Assembly: GCF_023078475.1 (NCBI RefSeq)
Contig: NZ_CP095741.1
Coordinates: forward strand, 3,596,001-3,660,000
Source of the DNA: Luteibacter aegosomaticola
Lineage (GTDB): Bacteria > Pseudomonadota > Gammaproteobacteria > Xanthomonadales > Rhodanobacteraceae
DNA: 64,000 nt
Direction of reading: 5' to 3'
Shown here one piece after another: positions 37,051-46,282 of the stretch (within the stretch, counting starts at the first letter, position 1; every line of letters starts with the position of its first letter). Under the pieces are notes generated by a model. The model had not been told where the DNA came from and ran no database searches. It saw only the letters and a list, made by a program, of their open reading frames with translations. The position numbers and the translations under genes were made by a program.

Positions 37051-39033
37051 ATGACCATTCGCCTTGCCCGGCCGTTGCTGGCCGCGCTTTGCCTTGCCGC
37101 ATGCGCCGCACCGGCCGTTGCGGATGACCTGATCCCGACCGCCGACTTTGCCCGGCGCGCGCCGCTCACCGACCCGGCGCTGTCGCCCGACGGGCAGTAC
37201 GTGTCCGTCGCGTATCACGATCCCGACGGCAAAACGAACGGCCTGGCGATCTACCGCGTCTCGGATATGTCCAACCCGATGACGCTGATCCGCATGCCGC
37301 CGTATGAAATGCCCGCCGAAATGATCTGGGCAAGCGCAACGCGCCTGGTCGTCGCGCGCGGCAAGGTGGATGGCTCGATCGGCCGGGTTTCGCTGACCGG
37401 CGAAATCATGGCCATCGACGTCAACGGCAAGAATCCGGATTACCTGTTCGGTTACGAGAACGTCGGCAAGCGCTCCGGTACGCGCGCCACCGACCGCGGC
37501 TGGGGCTTCATCGAAGGCACGCCGCCGCAGACCAACGGCCATTTCTATATGCGCGCCACGCTGTGGACCAGCGAAGATCGCAGCACGCTGTACGACATGG
37601 ATGCCACCACCAGCACGCGCAAGCAGCTTGCGGATATCGGTATCCCGGGGCTGCGCTTCATGATGGCCTCCGACGGCACCCCGCGTTTCGCTACCGGCAT
37701 CGACCAGGACTACAAGCACGTGGTGCTGCACCGCGATGCCAATGGCGCCTGGTCCCCGGTGAAGACCGACCACGATCATGAGTGGTACGAACCCGTCGCG
37801 CAGGTCGCGGATAGCAAGCGCATGTATGCGACCTACAGCCCGGGCGGCAAGGGCGGCCTCTTTGTCGAGCAGGACGAAGATGGCGGCAACGCACGGGTCA
37901 TCCGCCGTGATGAGTTCAGCGAAGTCACCCCTAATGGTTTCTGGACGCCGGCCCCGCTGCGCCCGTTCGGCACCTGGTCGGAAACGGGCATCCCCTCGGT
38001 CACGTATGTGAACCCGCAGGAGCCGATCGCGAAGCTGCACATGGCGCTCGCCCAGAAGTTTCCTGGCGAATTCGTCCGCTTCATCGATTACAACGAAGAC
38101 GGCAGCCAGTTGATGTTCAAGGTGTCGAGCGACCGCGATCCGGGCCGCGTGATGCTGATCAGCACCAAGACCTACAAGGTCTCGTCCCTGTTCAATACGT
38201 TGCCGTGGGTTGATCCGGCGAAGATGGCTGAGCGTCGGCCGGTCCGCTTCAAGGCCAGCGATGGCATGGAACTCGAGGCCATCCTTACCTTCCCGAAAGG
38301 CAAGCCGGAAAAGGACCTGCCCATGGTGCTGGTGCCGCATGGCGGCCCGCACGGCATCAGCGACGACTGGTTCTACGACACCGACGCACAGTTCCTCGCC
38401 AACCGCGGGTACCTGGTGCTGCAGGTCAACTACCGTGGTTCGGGTGGCCGTGGCGAAGCCTTCGAATCCGCCGGCTACCGTCATTGGGGCAGCCGCGTCC
38501 AGGATGACCTCGCCGATGGCGTGAAATGGGCGATCAGCCAGGGCTTCGCGGACGCGTCGCGCGTGTGCGTGTTCGGCGCCAGCTTCGGCGGCTATTCGGC
38601 ACTGATGGCCCCTATCCGCGACCCGGGCATGTTCAAGTGCGCGGTGGGCTACGCGGGTGTCTACGACCTGGCGCTGATGCGTGATAAGGGCGACATCAAG
38701 AGCAGCAAACTCGGCCGGAGCTATCTGGACGAGGCGATCGGCAACGATCCGGCGGAACTGGCTCAGTTCTCCCCGGCCAAGCGGGCCGGCGAGCTGAACC
38801 TTCCGATCCTGCTGGTGCACGGTGAGGATGACCAGCGCTCGCCGTTTGCCCACTTCAAGGCCATGACGGCGGCACTCGACGCCGCGCACAAGCCTTACGA
38901 GACCCTGGTGAAGTCGGATGAACGCCACGGCTTCGTCAAACCGGCGAACGTCGAGGAGTTCTACAACAAGCTGGCCGCCTTCCTGGACCGTAACATCGGT
39001 GAAGGCGCCAAGGGCAAATCCGCGGCGCCCTGA
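37051..39033 (+). CDS. Secreted S9 family prolyl oligopeptidase-like peptidase
   Basis: 660 residues. Signal peptide MTIRLARPLLAALCLAACAAPAVA is followed by a beta-propeller region (about 30-400) and an alpha/beta hydrolase domain. Catalytic triad: Ser511 in GASFGGYS, Asp594 in HGEDDQRSP, His626 in ERHGF. Probably a periplasmic dipeptidyl aminopeptidase/acylaminoacyl peptidase; these are numerous in Xanthomonadales. A long perfect hairpin follows its stop, and a TonB-dependent receptor lies downstream on the same strand, possibly linked to peptide use (inference). Confidence 0.94.
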   Translation: MTIRLARPLLAALCLAACAAPAVADDLIPTADFARRAPLTDPALSPDGQYVSVAYHDPDGKTNGLAIYRVSDMSNPMTLIRMPPYEMPAEMIWASATRLVVARGKVDGSIGRVSLTGEIMAIDVNGKNPDYLFGYENVGKRSGTRATDRGWGFIEGTPPQTNGHFYMRATLWTSEDRSTLYDMDATTSTRKQLADIGIPGLRFMMASDGTPRFATGIDQDYKHVVLHRDANGAWSPVKTDHDHEWYEPVAQVADSKRMYATYSPGGKGGLFVEQDEDGGNARVIRRDEFSEVTPNGFWTPAPLRPFGTWSETGIPSVTYVNPQEPIAKLHMALAQKFPGEFVRFIDYNEDGSQLMFKVSSDRDPGRVMLISTKTYKVSSLFNTLPWVDPAKMAERRPVRFKASDGMELEAILTFPKGKPEKDLPMVLVPHGGPHGISDDWFYDTDAQFLANRGYLVLQVNYRGSGGRGEAFESAGYRHWGSRVQDDLADGVKWAISQGFADASRVCVFGASFGGYSALMAPIRDPGMFKCAVGYAGVYDLALMRDKGDIKSSKLGRSYLDEAIGNDPAELAQFSPAKRAGELNLPILLVHGEDDQRSPFAHFKAMTAALDAAHKPYETLVKSDERHGFVKPANVEEFYNKLAAFLDRNIGEGAKGKSAAP

Positions 39034-39041
39034 GCCCGGCC

Positions 39042-39072
39042 GGGCAACCGCCATGACCCATGGCGGTTGCCC
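39042..39072 (+). terminator. Perfect 14-bp hairpin after the S9 peptidase gene
   Basis: GGGCAACCGCCATG pairs with CATGGCGGTTGCCC around ACC. No T-run follows, so it may be a weak terminator, a transcript 3' end or an mRNA-stabilising structure. Confidence 0.6.
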
Positions 39073-39084
39073 GTTGCTCCCGCA

Positions 39085-39097
39085 AGCGTTATGTTCG
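39085..39097 (+). promoter_or_regulatory. 13-mer shared upstream of both TonB receptors (copy 1)
   Basis: AGCGTTATGTTCG, identical to 42188-42200. It lies 53 bases before the first receptor start. Position and identity suggest a promoter element (the GTTATGTT core may be a -10 region) or a common regulator site. Confidence 0.5.
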
Positions 39098-39150
39098 CGT
39101 GATCGTTGGGCCCGGGTGGTGTCTGGCGAAGGTCGGGAGGTTCTCGGGGT

Positions 39151-42048
39151 ATGGTCGTCAGTTGTGGGCAGAAGCGCCTCGTCGCGGCGCGGCGGGCGGT
39201 GCTTGCCGTGGCACTGCTCGGCTGCCTCGCGCCCGTTGCCCTGCTCGCGCAGGAGGCTCCCCAGGAACCCACGCCAGCCACGCAGGCCGGTTCGCCGGCC
39301 GAGATGCTCGCCCCGGTCAATGTGACCGTGACCGGCTCGCGCATCCGCGGTATCGACGTCGAAACCGCCCAGCCTGTCTTCACCATGGACCGCGCGGCCA
39401 TCCGCGCCACGGGCCTCACCAGCCTGGGCGACATCGTGGCGCGCATGCCCTCGGCCGCGACACCCGAGGTCACCCCCCAAGACACCCTCTCCTCCAGCAA
39501 TGACGCGGGTGGCCGTTACGTCAACCTGCGCAACCTGGGCGCCGTACGCACCCTGGTGCTGGTCAATGGCCGCCGCTGGACCACCAGCCTGGGTGGCCTT
39601 ACCGATCTTTCCACCATTCCCGTGGCGATCGTCGACCGGATCGAGGTCCTGAAGGACGGCGCATCGTCGATTTACGGTTCCGATGCCATCGGCGGTGTGG
39701 TCAACATCATCACCACCGATCGCTTCGAAGGCGCGTCGGCCGATGTTTTGTACGGCGTGAATGGCAAGGGTGATGGTGCCCAGAAGAACGGCAACTTCAC
39801 CTGGGGCCGCAGCACCGAGCGCTCATCCATCATCCTCGGCGCCAGCTACGAAGACGGCGATACGCTGGATGACGACAAGCGCGCCCTCACCCGCACCGCC
39901 TACGGCCCACGCCATCCGCTGGATGGCTACAACATGGGCCCCTATGGCGGTGTGGTGGACCCGCGTGATCCCGGCAACCGCTATGTCATCAACCACGGTG
40001 CCACGGATACCGCGAACCTCGCGAACTACCATCCGTACGACGTGAACAGCACGGCGGACAAGTACAACACCCAGCAGGACATGAGCTTCCGCGCAGGCAG
40101 CAAGCTGCGCAACCTGTTCGCGACGGGCCGCTACAACCTCACCGACGACATCAGCCTGCGCGGCATGGCGAACTATGGCGTGCGCGATACGCGCAGCCAG
40201 GCGGCGGGTTACCCGCTGCAGAGCGCCACGGGCCGCCCGGATGGCTTGTTCATCGACCCGGACAACGCCTACAACCCCTTCCCCGGCTACGACACCGCCT
40301 TTTTCCGCCGCACGGTGGAGGTGCCGCGCATGGACTGGGCGAAATCGAAGGTGTTCCACGCCGATGCCGGGGCCGATGGCACGTTCCAGTGGGGTGACCA
40401 CACCTGGAACTGGGATGTCACCTACGCGTATTCCGAAGACCGGGCCAGCCGCACCACCAGCGGCAACATCAACCTGGTCAACGCGCGCAAGGCGCTGGGC
40501 CCGACCACCACCATTGATGGCCAGCTCGCCTGCGCCAACGCCGCGGATCGCGCGGCCGGCTGCGTGCCCTGGAATATCCTGGCGGGCCCGGGCGGCACGC
40601 CGGATGCCGTGTGGCGCTACGTCACGTCGACCACGACGGCTCACGAAACCACCCGGACGAACGACGTCACGGCCAACCTCACCGGCGGCATCGTCGACCT
40701 TCCGGCCGGCACCCTGCGCGTCGCCGGCGGCTTGGAACACCGCCGCGAAGATGGCCGCTACGTGCCGGATCCGGCGGATTCGGCGGGCCTCACCACGCAG
40801 CTTGCCAGCGCACCGACGAATGGCGGCTATGTGGTGAACGAGGCCTACCTCGAATTCGATATCCCGCTGCTTACCGACCAGCCCTTCGCGCAGGAGCTCG
40901 CGGTCAACGCCTCGTCGCGGTATTCGCATTACAGCGCGTTCGGTGGCCGTACCAATAACAAGTACAGCTTCCGCTGGAAGCCGTTCGACGACCTGCTACT
41001 GCGCGGCACGTATGCGCAGGGCTTCCGCGCACCTACCGTGGCCGATCTGTATGCCGGCACGGCGGAGAGCTTCGAAAGCTTCCTCGATCCCTGCGACAGC
41101 GCCTACGGCGCGGCGGCGTCGGATGCCGCGGTGCGTGGCCGCTGCGCTGCCGCGGGCGTGCCGGCGAACTACCGCCAGATCGACCAGTCCGGCGCGCAGA
41201 TCACCTCGAACACCGGCGGCCAGAATCCGTCGGCATTTACGGCGGGCGCCAATCCGCGCCTCAAGCCCGAGTCGTCGATCACCCGCACCGCGGGCCTCGT
41301 GTATAGCCCGGTGTACGTCGATGGCCTCGACGTCACGCTCGACTACTACAAGGTCGACATCCGTGACGTGATCACCCCGATCCTCGCGGGCGACATCCTC
41401 AACTTCTGCTATGTGCGCAACGACCCGACCTATTGCGGCCGGTTCACCCGCGCGGCGAACGGCAGCATCACGTCGCTCGATGAAAGCCTGGTCAACCTGG
41501 GCTCGCTGCGTACAGAAGGCTACGACCTGGGCCTCCACTACCGTTTTCCGCAGACAAGTGTTGGCGAATTCGCGCTGCTCTCCGACAGCACCTACCTGAA
41601 GGATTACACCCAACGCAGCAGCGCGAGTGCCGAACCGCGCCAGCTCGCCGGTTACATGAATGGCGTGCAGGGGCTTTACCGCGTGCGCTCCAATCTTTCC
41701 CTCGACTGGAGCTGGGAGCGCTTCGGCGCCACGTGGACGGTGCGCTACTACTCCGGGCTGAAGGATTCGTGCTGGTCATCGACCGTGGAATGCAACAAGC
41801 CCGATACGCTTAACGTGATCAGCGGCGTCGACGGCGTGAGCCAGAAAGGCGGCGTGGCCTTCAACGACCTGCAGTTCCGCTGGGCCACACCGTGGAACGG
41901 CAACGTGCGCGTTGGCGTCAACAACGTGTTCGCGCGCAAGGGGCCGCTGTACTACAACGTCTCCAGCGCTGGCGGCGGCAGCCCGCCGTATAACCCGGCG
42001 TTTGATATCGACCGGTATTTTTATATCGGGTATCAGCAGCGGTTCTAG
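39151..42048 (+). CDS. TonB-dependent outer-membrane receptor
   Basis: 965 residues. Signal sequence with RRAVLAVALLGCLAPVALLA; the mature N-terminus has the TonB-box-like MLAPVNVTVTGSRIRG and the plug domain (MPSAATPEV, VLVNGRRWT, SIYGSDAIGGVVNII). The C-terminal barrel ends YIGYQQRF with a terminal aromatic Phe, typical of outer-membrane proteins. The substrate cannot be read; VTGSRI-type receptors in Xanthomonadales often import plant carbohydrates or peptides. ATG at 39151 follows a GGGAGG/GGGGT ribosome site. The second receptor follows 300 bases later. Confidence 0.94.
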   Translation: MVVSCGQKRLVAARRAVLAVALLGCLAPVALLAQEAPQEPTPATQAGSPAEMLAPVNVTVTGSRIRGIDVETAQPVFTMDRAAIRATGLTSLGDIVARMPSAATPEVTPQDTLSSSNDAGGRYVNLRNLGAVRTLVLVNGRRWTTSLGGLTDLSTIPVAIVDRIEVLKDGASSIYGSDAIGGVVNIITTDRFEGASADVLYGVNGKGDGAQKNGNFTWGRSTERSSIILGASYEDGDTLDDDKRALTRTAYGPRHPLDGYNMGPYGGVVDPRDPGNRYVINHGATDTANLANYHPYDVNSTADKYNTQQDMSFRAGSKLRNLFATGRYNLTDDISLRGMANYGVRDTRSQAAGYPLQSATGRPDGLFIDPDNAYNPFPGYDTAFFRRTVEVPRMDWAKSKVFHADAGADGTFQWGDHTWNWDVTYAYSEDRASRTTSGNINLVNARKALGPTTTIDGQLACANAADRAAGCVPWNILAGPGGTPDAVWRYVTSTTTAHETTRTNDVTANLTGGIVDLPAGTLRVAGGLEHRREDGRYVPDPADSAGLTTQLASAPTNGGYVVNEAYLEFDIPLLTDQPFAQELAVNASSRYSHYSAFGGRTNNKYSFRWKPFDDLLLRGTYAQGFRAPTVADLYAGTAESFESFLDPCDSAYGAAASDAAVRGRCAAAGVPANYRQIDQSGAQITSNTGGQNPSAFTAGANPRLKPESSITRTAGLVYSPVYVDGLDVTLDYYKVDIRDVITPILAGDILNFCYVRNDPTYCGRFTRAANGSITSLDESLVNLGSLRTEGYDLGLHYRFPQTSVGEFALLSDSTYLKDYTQRSSASAEPRQLAGYMNGVQGLYRVRSNLSLDWSWERFGATWTVRYYSGLKDSCWSSTVECNKPDTLNVISGVDGVSQKGGVAFNDLQFRWATPWNGNVRVGVNNVFARKGPLYYNVSSAGGGSPPYNPAFDIDRYFYIGYQQRF

Positions 42049-42054
42049 GCGCTA

Positions 42055-42078
42055 ATCGCGCGCAAGCGCGCTCCTGCA
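42055..42078 (-). repeat. REP-like palindrome, family A (single)
   Basis: One copy 6 bases after the TonB receptor stop (minus-strand orientation, TGCAGGAGCGCG variant). Together with a fragment at 42288-42302 and a promoter-like 13-mer it fills the 300-base gap before the next receptor; nothing else is seen there. Confidence 0.8.
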
Positions 42079-42187
42079 CGAGCTTTAAGCTGCGGAAATC
42101 ACGGGCGTTTTCGGCGGATCGCGGGCCCATGCGAGACCCGTAGCATCCTGCACGAAATGCCGCAAAAGCTTGCAGTCGCATGACGAG

Positions 42188-42200
42188 AGCGTTATGTTCG
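42188..42200 (+). promoter_or_regulatory. 13-mer shared upstream of both TonB receptors (copy 2)
   Basis: AGCGTTATGTTCG, the same 13 bases as 39085-39097, but 148 bases before the second receptor's start. The shared sequence stands in otherwise unrelated flanks. Confidence 0.5.
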
Positions 42201-42287
42201 TGTTACGTCGCCATTCGCCCCGAGGTGGGCGCGACGTCGGTGTCCCCACACCGTTTGCCTCACATACCCACATCGAGTGCCGTCCCG

Positions 42288-42302
42288 CGGCGCTCCTACA
42301 AG
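42288..42302 (-). repeat. REP remnant, family A
   Basis: GCGGCGCTCCTACAA, the outer arm of a family A repeat without its partner. Probably a decayed copy. Confidence 0.5.
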
Positions 42303-42348
42303 CTGTTCAGCCTTGCTGAAAATGCAGGGCCAGGGAGTTTTTGACCTC

Positions 42349-45300
42349 ATGACTAGCACCACCCTGCTCACGCGTTCGCGCGTGATGAAGCGCACTGCGC
42401 TCGTTTCTGCGCTCGGCGCCTGCCTGCTGGCCGGTACCGCGTATGCCCAGAGCACCGTCGGCGACATCTACGGTACGGCCTCGGCTTCGCAGACGATCCA
42501 GATCCAGAACCTCGGCTCGGGCGCTTCGCGTTCGGTCGTCGCTGACCAGGATGGTCACTATCGCGCCTCGTCGCTGCCGATCGGCAGCTACCGCGTGAAC
42601 GTCATCGAGAACGGCACCACCGTCTCGACCCGCGATATCAACGTTGTCGCCGGCCAGTCGGCCCAGCTGAACTTCGCGGCCGCCAACGGCGGCAACAGCA
42701 GCGCGCAGGCCCTCGACACCGTCACCGTCTCGGCCAACGCCCTGACCGCCATCGACGTGGCTTCGGTCGAATCGCGCACCAGCTTCACCGCTGACAAGCT
42801 CGACAAGCTCCCGGTCCCGCGCAACGTCGTCGACGTCGCCGCGCTGACCCCGGGCACCGTCAAGGGCGACTCCGCCTTCGGCAACCTGCCGTCGTTCGGT
42901 GGCGCCTCGGTCGCTGAAAACAGCTACTACGTCAACGGCTTCAACGTCACCAACCTGTACAACAACCTGTCGTTCTCGGAAGTGCCGTTCCAGGCCATCC
43001 AGCAGCTCGACGTGCAGACCGGTGGCTACGGCGCGCAGTACGGTTTCTCGACCGGCGGCGTGACCTCGGTGATCACCAAGCGTGGCACCAACGAATGGAA
43101 GGGTGGCGCATCGTGGGTGTACACCCCGGCGTGGGGCCGCGAGCAGCAGCCGACCACCTACACGAAGGACGGTAACCTCTACCGCACCTATCAGAAGAAC
43201 AGCGACAACGACAACGTCTACTCGGCCTGGCTGGGTGGCGCGCTGATCAAGGACAAGCTGTTCTTCTACGGCATCTTCCAGTCGCACAAGGAATCGACCA
43301 CGACCTACCCGTCGACGGTCTCGACCACCCCGGCTTCGCGTAACGAGTACAGCGATCCGTTCTATCTCATCAAGATGGACTGGAACATCAATGACTCGAA
43401 CATCCTCGAATGGACGGGGATGAACAACACGCAGCACACGACCAACCAGTACTACACCTCGGAAATCAATGCCGACGGCAAGCCGTCGACCGACGATTAC
43501 CTGGGCCGCAAGCACCTGAAGACCGGCGGCGCGGTCAACATCTTCAAGTACACCAGCTACATCACTGACGACCTGACCGTGTCGGCGCAGTGGGGCAAGA
43601 TGAAGTCCAAGAACTCCTCGGACTACGTCTCGGCTGACGGCACCGCCACCAAGTACGACGGCAACATCAATGGCGTGAACTCGGGCTGCCCGTACGTCAT
43701 CGATCGTCGTAGCAGCACGCTGAGCGGCGCCACCGCCCCGGTCAACTCGTGCTACCTCGACAGCACCATCGACCGCTTCAACGGCGAAGACCAGCGCACG
43801 GCTTACCGCGTCGACCTCGACTGGAAGGTGGGCGACCACGACCTGTCGGGCGGCTTCTCGCGTGAGAAGTGGAGCTCGGATGCAGGCCAGGAATACGCTG
43901 GTGGCGCGCTGTGGTACTACCGCACCGACAAGACCGGCCAGGACTACGTCACCGAGTACAACTACCGCACCGGTGGTTCGGTCGCGATCGACCAGAAGTC
44001 GTGGTTCCTGCAGGACAACTGGCAGGTCAGCGACAAGTTCCTCGCCTACATCGGCGTGCGCAACGACTCGTTCAACAACAAGAACGGCGCCGCGCAGAAC
44101 TTCGTCCGCCAGGGCAACATCTGGCAGCCGCGCCTGGGCTTCTCGTGGGACGTGTTCGGCGATTCGTCGACCAAGGTCTTCGGTACCGCCGGCCGCTACT
44201 CGCTGCCGATCGCCGCGAACGTCGCCCTGCGCGCCGCCACGGCCTCGTACTACACGATGCAGAACTTCGCTTACTCGGATATCGATCAGGCAACCGGTAC
44301 GCCGAACCTGGGCGCTCCGCTGAGCGGCCAGAGCATCGTGAACGGCGAGAACGGTTCCACCCCGGATCCGCGCTCGGTCGCCACGAAGGACCTGAAGCCG
44401 TACTCGCAGGATGAGTTCATCCTCGGTATCCAGCACCGCATCACCAGCGACAACGACTTCCTGAACGACTGGGTGGTCGGCGCCAAGGCGACCTACCGCA
44501 AGCTCAACAACGCTATCGACGATACCTGCGACTGGCGTCCGTTCTACGCTTACGGCAAGTCGATCGGCCTGGACATGGACGCCAACGGCGACCAGTTCAC
44601 CCCGCCGGCAACCATGCCGGGTTGCTTCATCTACAACCCGGGCAGCAAGGTCTCGGTTGACGTCGATCTGGACGGCAGCGGCCAGCTCCGCAACGTGACG
44701 ATCCCGGGCGTGGCGTTCGGCGAAAAGGCCAAGCGCACGTACGAAGCCGTCACCCTGTCGGCCGAGAAGGCCACCGATAGCTGGTACGTCAATGCGTCGT
44801 ACACCTGGTCGAAGAACCGTGGCAACACGGAAGGCCTGGTGAAGTCGGATAACGGCCAGAAGGATACGGGCACGACCAGCGCGTTCGATTACCCGGAACT
44901 GATGACCGGTGCGACCGGCTACCTGCCGAACGACCGTCGCCACAGCTTCAAGGTGTACGGCGGCTACCGCATCACCCCGGAATGGCAGGTCGGCGTCAAC
45001 GCCCTGCTCGAGTCGGGTCGTCCGTCCAGCTGCTTCGGCGGCGGCGACGAGACCGTCGGCGGTATCCCGGGCTACAACTCGGAGTTCTTCTACTGCGACG
45101 GCCAGATCAAGTCGCGCGGCACTGCCAAGCGCCTGCCGTGGCAGTGGTCGATCAGCCCGAACGTGGTCTACACCCCGGCGTACGTCAAGGGCCTGACCGT
45201 GCAGCTCGACGTCATGAACCTCTTCAACAACGACACTAAGACGGCCGTTGATGAAGTGGGCGAAAACGGCGGCGATGCCACGTACTACGGCTCGACCTAC

Positions 45301-45369
45301 CGCGTGCCGACCTACTACCAGACGCCGCGTTCGCTGCGCCTGATGCTCCAGTACGACTTCAGCCTGTAA
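42349..45369 (+). CDS. TonB-dependent receptor with N-terminal carboxypeptidase-regulatory domain (Oar-like)
   Basis: 1006 residues from ATG 42349 (GGGAG 11 bases upstream); an ATG at 42385 is also possible. After the signal peptide (ending GTAYAQ) comes a beta-sandwich of the carboxypeptidase-regulatory type (GDIYGTASASQTIQIQNL, GHYRASSLPIGSYRV), then a plug domain (VESRTSFTADKLDKLPVPRN, GAQYGFSTGGVTSVITKRGTN) and the barrel, ending QYDFSL. This Oar-like architecture is common in Xanthomonadales; cargo may be peptides or oligosaccharides. Strong terminator downstream. Confidence 0.94.
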   Translation: MTSTTLLTRSRVMKRTALVSALGACLLAGTAYAQSTVGDIYGTASASQTIQIQNLGSGASRSVVADQDGHYRASSLPIGSYRVNVIENGTTVSTRDINVVAGQSAQLNFAAANGGNSSAQALDTVTVSANALTAIDVASVESRTSFTADKLDKLPVPRNVVDVAALTPGTVKGDSAFGNLPSFGGASVAENSYYVNGFNVTNLYNNLSFSEVPFQAIQQLDVQTGGYGAQYGFSTGGVTSVITKRGTNEWKGGASWVYTPAWGREQQPTTYTKDGNLYRTYQKNSDNDNVYSAWLGGALIKDKLFFYGIFQSHKESTTTYPSTVSTTPASRNEYSDPFYLIKMDWNINDSNILEWTGMNNTQHTTNQYYTSEINADGKPSTDDYLGRKHLKTGGAVNIFKYTSYITDDLTVSAQWGKMKSKNSSDYVSADGTATKYDGNINGVNSGCPYVIDRRSSTLSGATAPVNSCYLDSTIDRFNGEDQRTAYRVDLDWKVGDHDLSGGFSREKWSSDAGQEYAGGALWYYRTDKTGQDYVTEYNYRTGGSVAIDQKSWFLQDNWQVSDKFLAYIGVRNDSFNNKNGAAQNFVRQGNIWQPRLGFSWDVFGDSSTKVFGTAGRYSLPIAANVALRAATASYYTMQNFAYSDIDQATGTPNLGAPLSGQSIVNGENGSTPDPRSVATKDLKPYSQDEFILGIQHRITSDNDFLNDWVVGAKATYRKLNNAIDDTCDWRPFYAYGKSIGLDMDANGDQFTPPATMPGCFIYNPGSKVSVDVDLDGSGQLRNVTIPGVAFGEKAKRTYEAVTLSAEKATDSWYVNASYTWSKNRGNTEGLVKSDNGQKDTGTTSAFDYPELMTGATGYLPNDRRHSFKVYGGYRITPEWQVGVNALLESGRPSSCFGGGDETVGGIPGYNSEFFYCDGQIKSRGTAKRLPWQWSISPNVVYTPAYVKGLTVQLDVMNLFNNDTKTAVDEVGENGGDATYYGSTYRVPTYYQTPRSLRLMLQYDFSL

Positions 45370-45396
45370 GAAGCCGTACCGCTGCACTTGTGTAGG

Positions 45397-45428
45397 AAAA
45401 AAGGGCTGCCCTCGGGCAGCCCTTTTTT
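45397..45428 (+). terminator. rho-independent terminator after the second TonB receptor
   Basis: AAAAAAGGGCTGCC pairs with GGCAGCCCTTTTTT around CTCG, followed by a T-run. Long stem and both A- and T-runs suggest strong termination; it separates the receptor from the effector-immunity pair. Confidence 0.95.
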
Positions 45429-45500
45429 TGTGCCATTTTTTTGACGCGCGTACGCTATGATGCGCCCCGCCACGTTTTGGGGAACAAGAAAGGAATGGTC

Positions 45501-46247
45501 TTGAAAACAGTCATTGCAACGGCCATCGCATGGGCCGCCCTCGGTGCCACGGGCAGCGCGTTTGCCCAGGCCGCCGCGCCCGATACCGCCGGCATCGTCA
45601 AAGAGGTCATGGATGACACCTATGGCCAGACCTACGATGCGAAGAACACCTGCTGGGCCTTCACCTGGAAGGATGACCAGGGCGAATCGGCTGACTACTG
45701 CATGCGGGCGAGCACGCCCCAGGTGGTCGATGGTCCGAAGGGGAAGCTGCTCTACTTCCATACCTACAACGCCACCGATATCCATGGCGATCCCCGCTAT
45801 GGCTACAGCCAGGTCCAGCCGGGCCTGATGGGTGCGTTCAAGCTCCGCCTGGGCGGCAAGCAGGGCTGGACCTATGAAGCCTCCGAAGCCGCCACCGACT
45901 ATGGCACCGCTGGCGATTGCGGCTGCACCAGAGCGCAGTTCGTGAAGCTGAGCAACGCCGGTGACTACGGCTGGCTGTTCGTCAGCGGGGGCACCTGGCA
46001 GGGTGTCAGCGTGGCCGATTACAGCCTCGTGGCCGCGATCAAGGGCCGGATCACCGATATCAGCAAGATCCCCCAGGTGACCGAGAAAGCCCAGGGTGTG
46101 ACCTACACCGCCTCGGTGAAGGATGACCCCACCGCCAAGGGCTTCTACCCACTGCACGTGGTGAAGAAGTCGGCCGGTAAGTCCGAAGCATTTGACGTGC
46201 CGTTCGATGCGGCCAAATCGGTATACGCCCTGCCCGCTGGCCGTTGA
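45501..46247 (+). CDS. Exported protein, predicted immunity protein of the XVIPCD effector
   Basis: 248 residues. A TTG at 45501 is preferred: AAGGA lies 6 bases upstream and gives a normal signal peptide (MKTVIATAIAWAALG, cleavage after AFAQ). The in-frame ATG at 45495 is too close to that site. The mature part is beta-rich with several cysteines (NTCWAF, DYCMRA, DCGCTRAQF) and no known catalytic motif. In Xanthomonas, X-Tfi immunity proteins are exported and encoded just upstream of their X-Tfe effectors; this gene ends 35 bases before the effector and shares its strand. The role is inferred from position, export and size. Confidence 0.6.
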   Translation: MKTVIATAIAWAALGATGSAFAQAAAPDTAGIVKEVMDDTYGQTYDAKNTCWAFTWKDDQGESADYCMRASTPQVVDGPKGKLLYFHTYNATDIHGDPRYGYSQVQPGLMGAFKLRLGGKQGWTYEASEAATDYGTAGDCGCTRAQFVKLSNAGDYGWLFVSGGTWQGVSVADYSLVAAIKGRITDISKIPQVTEKAQGVTYTASVKDDPTAKGFYPLHVVKKSAGKSEAFDVPFDAAKSVYALPAGR

Positions 46248-46282
46248 GCCGCTGGCGCGTGAGCTAACGCAAGGAGAACGAG

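Noticed and set aside
42307..45387. Open frame of over 1000 codons on the minus strand opposite the second TonB receptor
   Set aside because: Residue composition is typical of an antisense shadow in GC-rich DNA (valine/arginine rich, no domain), and the plus strand gives a full Oar-like receptor with signal peptide.
45441..45461. TTGACG...TATGAT as a promoter for the immunity gene
   Set aside because: The spacer is 9 bases, too short for a sigma70 promoter. TATGAT may still act as a -10, but no -35 is found at the right distance.
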